Below are positions 7,632 through 14,107 of a stretch of DNA of 14,107 nt, one piece after another; position 1 is the first letter of the stretch, and every line of letters begins with the position of its first letter. The translations under genes and the position numbers were made by a program. The stretch covers positions 1 to 14,107 of the forward strand of contig JAICSX010000048.1 in NCBI GenBank assembly GCA_025936675.1, written 5' to 3'. The DNA comes from Sphingomonas sp. (GTDB taxonomy: Bacteria; Pseudomonadota; Alphaproteobacteria; Sphingomonadales; Sphingomonadaceae). The notes under the pieces were generated by a model, which saw only the letters and a list, made by a program, of their open reading frames with translations, made no database searches and had not been told where the DNA came from.

Positions 7632-10235
7632 TCAGGAGCCTTCGGAAGTCTGGGCCATCCGCTTCAGCTCGTACAATTTGTCGAGAGCCTCGCGCGGCGT
7701 GAGGCCGTCCGGGTCGATTGCTTCGAGCGCGTCGGTAAGTGGGTCGGGTCCGTGCTCGGGCTCGACTGCTGCTGCGAACAGCGGAAGATCGTCGAGACCC
7801 GCGGCAATTCCTCCGGTCGCATCCCGCCCGGCTTCGAGCTTCGCGAGCACCGATCGGGCGCGTACGACGACCGCTGGCGGCAGTCCCGCGAGCTTGGCCA
7901 CCGCAATGCCGTAGCTGCGGTCGGCAGGACCATTCGCGACCTCATGAAGAAGGACCAGCTCACCCTTCCACTCGCGCGCTCGGACGTGGTGGAGCGACAG
8001 ACAGTCGAGTCGGTCGGCGAGGCGCGTCAGCTCATGGTAGTGCGTCGCGAAGAGGGTACGGCACTTCACCTCATCGTGCATGGCCTCGACCACGGCCCAG
8101 GCGATCGCGAGGCCATCGTACGTCGAAGTGCCGCGGCCGATCTCATCGAGAATGACCAAGCTACGCGGACTCGCCTGCGCGAGGATCGCCGCAGTCTCCA
8201 CCATCTCGACCATGAAGGTCGAGCGCCCTCGTGCGAGATTATCGGATGCGCCCACGCGGCTGAACAGCCGGTCGACGACGCCGACCTTCGCGCGCGATGC
8301 AGGGACAAAGCTTCCCATCTGCGCGAGAACCGCGATCAGCGCCGTCTGTCTCAGAAAGGTGGACTTGCCACCCATGTTGGGCCCGGTGATCAGCCACAGC
8401 CGATCGGACGGGCCTAAGCTTAGATCATTGGCGACGAACCGATCGCCCGATTGAGCAAGCGCCGTTTCCACGACTGGATGGCGGCCGTTCTCTACTTCGA
8501 GACACGATTCGTCCGTTAGTTGCGGTTGAATCCAGCTCGCTTCGGCCGCGCGTTGCGCATGGCTCGCCGCGACATCGATGCGTGCAATGGCGTGGGCGGT
8601 CGCGGTGATCCGTGGTGCCGCAGCGACGGCGATCCGCGTCAGCTCGTCGGCATGCGCCGCTTCCGCCGCAAGCGCATGGCCTCCGGCCTCTACGACCTTG
8701 CTGGCTTCCTCGTGGAGCTCGGGAGAGTTGAAGCGGACCACCCCGGCCAGAGTCTGGCGATGCGTGAAGCCGCTGTCCGGTGTCATCAGCCGGTCGGCAT
8801 GCTTCGCCGATACTTCGACGTGATAGCCGAGCACCGCGTTATGCCGGATCTTGAGCGAAGAGATGCCGGTCGCCTCGCGATACTTGGCCTCGAGCGCAGC
8901 GATGGCCCTGCGGCCGTTGGATGCGGCGTCGCGGAGCGTGTCGAGCGCAGCGTCATATCCCTCGGCAATATAGCCGCCCTTCGATGCGTCGATTGGAGGC
9001 GAGTCGACGAGCGCCGCCCGCAAGCGATCGACAAGCGCTGCATGGCCGCCGAGCAAGGGCAGCAAGCTCTCGAGCAACGGAGGCCGATCGTCGTCCAGCT
9101 CGAGCTCGTTCCTGAGCGCAGCAGCACCGGCGACACCGTCGCGAAGCAGCGCCAAATCACGCGGACTTCCGCGGTCCGCGGCGAGCCGGGCCAGAGCGCG
9201 CGCGAAATCCGGCAAGGCCTTGAGCGCCGCCCGGACGCGCCCTCGGCGCAGCGCATCCTCGTGCAGCCACGCAACCATCTGCAGCCGCTGCTCGATGGCG
9301 CGTTTGTCGGTCAGCGGCGCGCTGATGTCCTCGGCGAGGAGGCGCCGGCCGGCCGCGGTCTGGCAGCGGTCGATCTCACCGAGAAGGCTTCCGCTAACAC
9401 CCCCTGTCGCGGAACGAGTCAGCTCGAGGCTATCGCGGCTCGCCGCGTCGATTCCCATGTGGCTCGCGCGGGCAATCCGCCGCGGCGCGTCGAGGAGAAT
9501 TCCTGCGCCTTTTTGCGTCGCGTCGAGGTAAGCCAGGAGGCCGCCCGCCGCTGCAAGCTCTGCGCGCGAGGGCGAGCCTAAGCCGTCTATCGTCGCCAGG
9601 CCGAAGCGACTTTGCAGCGCGCTTTCGCCCTGAAGGCTGTCGAAGCCGCCTTTGCCAGCAGTCGTGCGAATGCCGGGCACTGGCGAATCCGAAATGACTT
9701 CCGCCGCGGACAATCGCGCGAGTTCGGCGGCCAATTCGCCAACGCCGCAGCTCACCAGCTCAAACTTGCCGGTCGAGATATCCGCTGCGGCAATCGCCCA
9801 ATCGTCGCCTGCGCGGCCGATCGCCGCCAGCCAGTTTGCGGCCGCAGATTCGAGCAACGTCTCTTCAGTCAGCGTGCCGGGCGTCACCAGGCGAATGATC
9901 GCGCGGTCCACCAGCGCTTTGCTGCCACGCGCCTTGCGCGCTTCGGCCGGGCTTTCGGTCTGCTCGGCAATCGCGACTCGATGGCCCGCCTTGATCAGGC
10001 GAGCGAGGTAGGCTTCGGCCGAATGCACCGGCACGCCGCACATCGGGATCGGCTCGCCGGCATCCTCGCCGCGCTTGGTCAGCGCGATATCCAGGCACGC
10101 CGAGGCGACCCTCGCGTCGTCGAAGAATAATTCGAAGAAATCGCCCATCCGGTAGAAGAGCAAAGCATCGCCGGCCTCGTCCTTGAGGCGCCGATATTGC
10201 GTCATCATCGGAGTCGGTGCGTCAGCGCGAGCCAT
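7632..10235 (-). CDS. mutS: DNA mismatch repair protein MutS
   Basis: MutS recognises mismatches and small loops after replication and recruits MutL. The 867 residues (E. coli 853) are full length. The N-terminal mismatch-binding motif GDFFELF contains F33 and E35 of the Phe-X-Glu reader. The connector, lever and clamp domains follow. The ABC-type ATPase has Walker [10 protein letters not shown] at 618-626 and Walker [12 protein letters not shown] with D697-E698. Near the C terminus DLPLF (816-820) fits a beta-clamp-binding peptide, and the terminal [18 protein letters not shown] helix fits the tetramerisation segment. The ATG at 10235 lacks a good Shine-Dalgarno; Met10 or Met11, just before [11 protein letters not shown], are possible alternative starts. 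It is convergent with the oxygenase gene at a 3-bp gap and divergent from maeB. Confidence 0.98.
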   Translation of the reverse strand: MARADAPTPMMTQYRRLKDEAGDALLFYRMGDFFELFFDDARVASACLDIALTKRGEDAGEPIPMCGVPVHSAEAYLARLIKAGHRVAIAEQTESPAEARKARGSKALVDRAIIRLVTPGTLTEETLLESAAANWLAAIGRAGDDWAIAAADISTGKFELVSCGVGELAAELARLSAAEVISDSPVPGIRTTAGKGGFDSLQGESALQSRFGLATIDGLGSPSRAELAAAGGLLAYLDATQKGAGILLDAPRRIARASHMGIDAASRDSLELTRSATGGVSGSLLGEIDRCQTAAGRRLLAEDISAPLTDKRAIEQRLQMVAWLHEDALRRGRVRAALKALPDFARALARLAADRGSPRDLALLRDGVAGAAALRNELELDDDRPPLLESLLPLLGGHAALVDRLRAALVDSPPIDASKGGYIAEGYDAALDTLRDAASNGRRAIAALEAKYREATGISSLKIRHNAVLGYHVEVSAKHADRLMTPDSGFTHRQTLAGVVRFNSPELHEEASKVVEAGGHALAAEAAHADELTRIAVAAAPRITATAHAIARIDVAASHAQRAAEASWIQPQLTDESCLEVENGRHPVVETALAQSGDRFVANDLSLGPSDRLWLITGPNMGGKSTFLRQTALIAVLAQMGSFVPASRAKVGVVDRLFSRVGASDNLARGRSTFMVEMVETAAILAQASPRSLVILDEIGRGTSTYDGLAIAWAVVEAMHDEVKCRTLFATHYHELTRLADRLDCLSLHHVRAREWKGELVLLHEVANGPADRSYGIAVAKLAGLPPAVVVRARSVLAKLEAGRDATGGIAAGLDDLPLFAAAVEPEHGPDPLTDALEAIDPDGLTPREALDKLYELKRMAQTSEGS

Positions 10236-10339
10236 GACACGAACCGTAGCTTCTCGCGCAGTGATGCTGAACTTGATTCGGCGATGTCGATCACACCGCT
10301 GTGGAAAAGTAGGCGCACTCTCCGCTAAGGCCGGCGGCC
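10236..10339. promoter_or_regulatory. Divergent control region, mutS / maeB (104 bp)
   Basis: Promoters for mutS (leftward) and maeB (rightward) must lie here or just inside the genes. TTGATT at 10273-10278 could be a -35 for maeB, but no fitting -10 follows at normal spacing. CACACCGCTGTG (10292-10303) is an imperfect dyad with CACA/TGTG arms. AAGG near 10327 is the only ribosome-binding-site-like run before the maeB ATG. No intrinsic terminator or ORF is present. Confidence 0.45.
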
Positions 10340-12628
10340 ATGTCCGAATCCAACGTCAAATATACCGAAGCCGAAGCGCTGGAATTCCACGCGCATGGGC
10401 GACCGGGAAAGCTCGAAGTCATCGCAACGAAGCCTATGGCGACGCAGCGCGACCTGAGCCTCGCTTATTCGCCGGGAGTCGCGGTTCCGGTGCGCGCGAT
10501 CGCAAAGAACCCGACCTGCGCCTACGATTATACGAGCAAGGGCAATCTCGTCGCGGTCATCTCCAATGGAACCGCAATCCTCGGCCTCGGCAATTTGGGG
10601 GCGCTCGCTTCGAAGCCCGTGATGGAAGGCAAGGCGGTTCTGTTCAAGCGCTTCGCCGATGTCGACGCGATCGACATCGAAGTGAAGACCGAGGACGCCC
10701 AGCGCTTCATCGACTGCGTCGAGTTGCTCGAGCCGAGCTTCGGCGGGATCAATCTCGAGGACATTGCTGCGCCCGACTGCTTCATCATCGAGCAGACGCT
10801 TCGCGAGCGGATGAACATTCCCGTCTTCCACGACGATCAGCACGGGACGGCGATCATCACTGCCGCGGGGCTGATCAACGCCTGCCTGCTGACCAAGCGC
10901 AATCTCGCGGATATTCGCGTCGTTGTGAACGGCGCCGGAGCGGCGGCAATCGCGTGCACCGAACTCATCAAGGCGATGGGCGTGCATGGCGACCACGTGA
11001 TTATGTGCGACCGCAAAGGCGTGATCTCGACGAGCCGAAGCGACCTCGACCAGTGGAAGTCCGCACATGCGGTTCCAACTGACAAGACCACGCTGGCCGA
11101 AGCGCTGGAAGGCGCCGACGTGTTCCTTGGCCTTTCGGCCGCCGGAGCGCTGAAGCCCGAGATGGTGAAGACGATGGCCGAGGAGCCGATCATCTTCGCC
11201 ATGGCGAATCCGGACCCCGAAATCTGGCCGCCAGACGCAATGGCAGCGCGGCCCGACGCGATCATCGCCACTGGCCGCTCGGACTTTCCGAACCAGGTCA
11301 ACAACGTCCTCGGCTTCCCCTTCATCTTCCGGGGCGCGCTCGACGTTCGCGCGACAGCCATCAACGACGCGATGAAGATAGCTGCCGCCGAAGCGCTTGC
11401 CGAGCTTGCGCGCGAGCCGGTGCCGGAGGAAGTCGCTGCTGCGTATGGCGGGCGGTCGCAAAGCTTCGGCCGCGACTACATCATCCCGGCGCCGTTCGAT
11501 CCGCGCCTGATGGAGGTTGTCGCGTCGGCAGTTGCGGAAGCGGCCGTGCAGAGCGGCGTCGCGCAGAAGCCGATCGCCAATATGGAGGCGTATCGGCAGC
11601 AGCTTCGTGGGCGGCTCAATCCGACGGTGTCCGTAATGAGCCTCGCCTACGAGAACGCGAAGAAGAACCCGAAGCGAGTCCTCTTTGCCGAAGGTGAAGA
11701 ACCGAACGTTCTTCGCGCCGCAATCGCGTTCAAGGAGGCGGGCTATGGGACTCCGGTGCTGGTCGGTCGCGAGGAAGTCTACGACCTGTTGAAGGAAATG
11801 GGAGTCGACAATCCCAGGGATTACGAGGTCCTCAACAGCCGCAATTCACCCCTAGTCGGCCGCGCGGTCGACTTCATCTACGCCAAGCATCAGCGACACG
11901 GCATGCTGCGCCGCGAGGTCGAGCGGCTGGTCAACCAGGACCGTAACTATTTCGCCGCGGCGATGCTCGCGCTCGGTGAAGCGGATGCGATGATCACTGG
12001 TACGACGCGGCCGTTCAGCCAGTCGTTGCGGCAGGTCCGGCTCGTCATCGAGGACGAGCCGGGCGCGACTCCGTTCGGAGTGACGGTCGTCGTCAGCCGC
12101 GGCCACACGGTGCTGATCGCGGACACCGCTGTCACCGAACGGCCGACGCCCGAACAATATGCGGCAATTGCAATGCGCTCCTCCGCGTTCGCGCGCCGGA
12201 TGGGTCTGGAGCCACGCGTCGCCTTCATCAGCTACACGACATTCGGCAACCCGCCCGGCGTCCATGTCGAAGGACTCCGCGGTGCGGTTGACCTGCTCAA
12301 CGGTTTCAACGCCGATTTCGAATATGAGGGCGAAATGGCGCCGGACGTTGCGCTCAATTACGACATGCAGAAGCGCTATTATCCGTTCACGCGGCTTTCC
12401 GGCCCCGCGAACATCCTGGTGATGCCGGGGCTTCAGTCGGCGAGCATTTCGTCGAAGCTCCTTCGCCAGCTCGGCGGAGAAAGCGTGCTTGGTCCCTACA
12501 TGCTTGGGCTTGAGCATCCGGTGCAAATAGCGCCGATGACCGCGAGCGCTTCGGACCTGGTGATGCTCGCCGTCCTTGCCGGAGGCGACGCGCATGCACG
12601 CCATCAACGCAAGGCCGCGCGGGTCTAG
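10340..12628 (+). CDS. maeB: NADP-type malic enzyme fused to phosphotransacetylase-like domain
   Basis: It oxidatively decarboxylates malate to pyruvate, yielding NADPH (coenzyme choice inferred from the family), and feeds pyruvate from the TCA cycle for biosynthesis. Of 762 residues, about 1-415 are the malic enzyme. LAYSPGV carries the catalytic Tyr43, [15 protein letters not shown] the catalytic Lys98, INLED (E140-D141) and FHDDQHGTA (D165-D166) the divalent-metal ligands, and NGAGAAAIA the nucleotide-binding turn at 197-205. From N427 a phosphate acetyl/butyryltransferase-like domain runs to the end, with [18 protein letters not shown] and a [19 protein letters not shown] segment. In characterised MaeB proteins this domain is mostly regulatory (acetyl-CoA inhibition) rather than a working transacetylase; that is known for the family, not shown here. 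Its TAG stop overlaps that of the convergent rsh gene. Confidence 0.97.
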   Translation: MSESNVKYTEAEALEFHAHGRPGKLEVIATKPMATQRDLSLAYSPGVAVPVRAIAKNPTCAYDYTSKGNLVAVISNGTAILGLGNLGALASKPVMEGKAVLFKRFADVDAIDIEVKTEDAQRFIDCVELLEPSFGGINLEDIAAPDCFIIEQTLRERMNIPVFHDDQHGTAIITAAGLINACLLTKRNLADIRVVVNGAGAAAIACTELIKAMGVHGDHVIMCDRKGVISTSRSDLDQWKSAHAVPTDKTTLAEALEGADVFLGLSAAGALKPEMVKTMAEEPIIFAMANPDPEIWPPDAMAARPDAIIATGRSDFPNQVNNVLGFPFIFRGALDVRATAINDAMKIAAAEALAELAREPVPEEVAAAYGGRSQSFGRDYIIPAPFDPRLMEVVASAVAEAAVQSGVAQKPIANMEAYRQQLRGRLNPTVSVMSLAYENAKKNPKRVLFAEGEEPNVLRAAIAFKEAGYGTPVLVGREEVYDLLKEMGVDNPRDYEVLNSRNSPLVGRAVDFIYAKHQRHGMLRREVERLVNQDRNYFAAAMLALGEADAMITGTTRPFSQSLRQVRLVIEDEPGATPFGVTVVVSRGHTVLIADTAVTERPTPEQYAAIAMRSSAFARRMGLEPRVAFISYTTFGNPPGVHVEGLRGAVDLLNGFNADFEYEGEMAPDVALNYDMQKRYYPFTRLSGPANILVMPGLQSASISSKLLRQLGGESVLGPYMLGLEHPVQIAPMTASASDLVMLAVLAGGDAHARHQRKAARV

Positions 12629-14107
12629 ATTCGTTCGACCGAGCTGACTGGCTCGGCGTCGCGCAGCGCCGCGATGATTGCGTGCAAATGCGCGAGGTCA
12701 TGCACCTCGATATCGAGGTGGAAGGTCTGGAAGCTGCCGTCGCGGTGGGTCAGCTGAAGGTTGATGATGTTGGCGTGCTTGGCGCCGAGGATTCCGGACA
12801 TCGTGCCTAATGCCCCAGGGATGTCGCGAAGGATCACCGCGAGCCTGGCCGCGCCGCCGTCTGAGCCTTCGCCCCAGGCGAGGTCGAGCCAGTCGGCGTC
12901 GATTCCGCTAGCCAGGGTCTCGCAGCCGATGACATGGACCTCGATCTCCTCGTCCTCTCGCCTCAGCCCGACGATGCGATCGCCGGGGATCGGGTGGCAG
13001 CATTGTGCAAGATGGTAGGCGACGCCAGGCGTCAGGCCCTTGATCGAGATCGCCTTGCGCTGGCCGAGCGGGCGCGGTGCGACGTCGGCTCCGGCTGAGC
13101 CGGGCATCAACGCTTCCATCAGCGACTCGTCGCTCACCCGCTTGCGGGCAATGGCGATCATCAGCTCGTCCTGGTTCTCGATCTTGAGTTTCTTGAGCGC
13201 GCGCTTCAGCGCTTCCTTGTCGAGCTCGGCGGGGAGACGCTGGACTATCTCGTCGTAGATCTTGCGCCCCAGTTCGATCGTCTCTTCGCGCTCCTTGTGG
13301 CGGACGAAACGGCGGACTCCGGCGCGCGCCTTGCCGGTCGCGACGAAGCGCAACCAACTCGGCTGCGGGTGCTGCGCCTCAGAAGCGAGGATTTCGACCT
13401 GGTCGCCATTCTCGAGCATCGTCCGAAGGGGAACTACGCGGCCGTTCACCTTTGCGCCGACCGTCCGGTCGCCGAGATCGGTGTGGACCGCATAAGCGAA
13501 ATCGACCGGTGTCGCGCCTTTCGGCAGCTGGATCAGCTCCCCCTTCGGCGTGAAGGCGAAGATCCGGTCCTGATACATCGCCATCCGGGTATGCTCGAGC
13601 AGCTCTTCCGGGCTCTCGGCATGCTCGAGGATCTCGACCAGGTCGTCGACCCAAGGGATGGTGATGTCGCCCTTGGGCTTTCCTTCCTTATACGCCCAGT
13701 GGGCCGCGAGGCCGCGCTCGGCCTGCTCGTGCATTTCCTCGCTTCGGATCTGGATTTCGATCCGCATCTTGGAATCGTGGATCACCGAGGTGTGCAGCGA
13801 GCGATAGCCGTTGCGCTTGGGCGTCGAGATGTAATCCTTGAAGCGGCCCGGAACCATCGGCCAGCGGCGGTGGATCAGGCCGAGCGCGCGATAGCAGTCG
13901 GCGACGTCATCGACGATGATCCGGAACGCCATGACGTCGGACAATTGTTCAAAGCTGATGTGCCGCTCCGCCATCTTTCGCCAGATCGAGAACGGATGCT
14001 TCTGGCGTCCGGTCACTTCAGCTTCGAGGCCGTTGTCGGCGAGGTAGAGCTGAAGGCCGAGGCCGATCCGGTTGACGAGATCGCCGCCTGATTCGGTGAG
14101 CTGCTTG
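12625..14107 (-). CDS. rsh: Bifunctional (p)ppGpp synthetase/hydrolase of the RelA/SpoT family (N terminus beyond window)
   Basis: Rsh enzymes make the alarmone (p)ppGpp from ATP and GDP/GTP during starvation and degrade it afterwards. The frame is open to the right edge: 493 residues are visible, so about 200 N-terminal residues holding the HD hydrolase domain are missing. The GTG at 14016 is an internal Val codon, not the start. Visible, in order (numbered from the edge): synthetase domain with D57 in LSDVMAFRI, the RFKD motif at 88-91 and E117 in RIEIQIRS; TGS domain about 180-241 with H208 in YAVHTDLG; helical region; Cys/His segment CCHP at 369-372; C-terminal ACT/RRM domain about 415-493. 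RFKD, rather than the acidic EXDD of monofunctional RelA, marks the bifunctional class. The stop codon overlaps that of maeB. Confidence 0.97.
   Translation of the reverse strand, partial: KQLTESGGDLVNRIGLGLQLYLADNGLEAEVTGRQKHPFSIWRKMAERHISFEQLSDVMAFRIIVDDVADCYRALGLIHRRWPMVPGRFKDYISTPKRNGYRSLHTSVIHDSKMRIEIQIRSEEMHEQAERGLAAHWAYKEGKPKGDITIPWVDDLVEILEHAESPEELLEHTRMAMYQDRIFAFTPKGELIQLPKGATPVDFAYAVHTDLGDRTVGAKVNGRVVPLRTMLENGDQVEILASEAQHPQPSWLRFVATGKARAGVRRFVRHKEREETIELGRKIYDEIVQRLPAELDKEALKRALKKLKIENQDELMIAIARKRVSDESLMEALMPGSAGADVAPRPLGQRKAISIKGLTPGVAYHLAQCCHPIPGDRIVGLRREDEEIEVHVIGCETLASGIDADWLDLAWGEGSDGGAARLAVILRDIPGALGTMSGILGAKHANIINLQLTHRDGSFQTFHLDIEVHDLAHLHAIIAALRDAEPVSSVERI

Noticed and set aside
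10292..10303. CACACCGCTGTG dyad upstream of maeB
   Set aside because: The arms are only four bases and the centre is not symmetric; it is not distinguishable from chance in GC-rich DNA.
10300..10308. TGTGGAAAA, a match on the minus strand to the relaxed DnaA box TTWTNCACA
   Set aside because: A degenerate nine-base match is expected about once per window this size by chance, and there is no cluster or AT-rich region.
1..14107. CRISPR, phage, insertion sequence, toxin-antitoxin or defence system
   Set aside because: No spaced repeats, transposase, integrase, terminal inverted repeats or nuclease/effector genes are visible, and gene content and composition look uniformly chromosomal.

Overview
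The window is about 14.1 kb of GC-rich chromosomal DNA from an alphaproteobacterium, most probably a member of the Sphingomonadales. The basis is inference from family resemblance: a large TonB-dependent receptor with a Pro-rich CPDGS-type tail of the kind I associate with sphingomonad envelope proteins, a single long Rsh (Rel/Spo) enzyme, a malic enzyme fused to a phosphotransacetylase-like domain, and an alphaproteobacterial-style GlnD and MutS. I see no mobile element, phage gene, CRISPR array, tRNA or rRNA. This looks like core chromosome.

Layout, left to right. Positions 1-297 (+) hold the C-terminal part of translation initiation factor IF-3. A 201-bp gap with a GC hairpin and a strong ribosome-binding site leads into 499-3570 (+), a TonB-dependent outer-membrane receptor whose barrel is followed by an unusual 52-residue polyproline tail. 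A UUCG-capped hairpin terminator lies between this gene and the convergent glnD (3616-6357, -), the PII uridylyltransferase. A 98-bp divergent region separates glnD from a JmjC/cupin-4 type 2-oxoglutarate oxygenase (6456-7628, +). That gene converges, with a 3-bp gap, on mutS (7632-10235, -). A 104-bp divergent region then leads to maeB (10340-12628, +). Finally the bifunctional (p)ppGpp synthetase/hydrolase gene (12625-14107, -) converges on maeB so tightly that the two stop codons share the palindrome CTAG. The rsh gene runs off the right edge without its N-terminal hydrolase domain.

From the receptor gene onward the strand alternates at every gene (+ - + - + -), so no two neighbours from there on can share a simple co-directional operon. 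Three convergent junctions are 45, 3 and -3 bp, and the two divergent junctions are about 100 bp each. Functionally, several genes deal with nutrient state: GlnD senses glutamine, Rsh makes and degrades (p)ppGpp, MaeB links malate to pyruvate/NADPH, and the receptor imports scarce substrates. This shared theme is an inference from neighbourhood only. I do not see a convincing undescribed multi-gene system. The least characterised items are the oxygenase of unknown substrate and the polyproline tail of the receptor.
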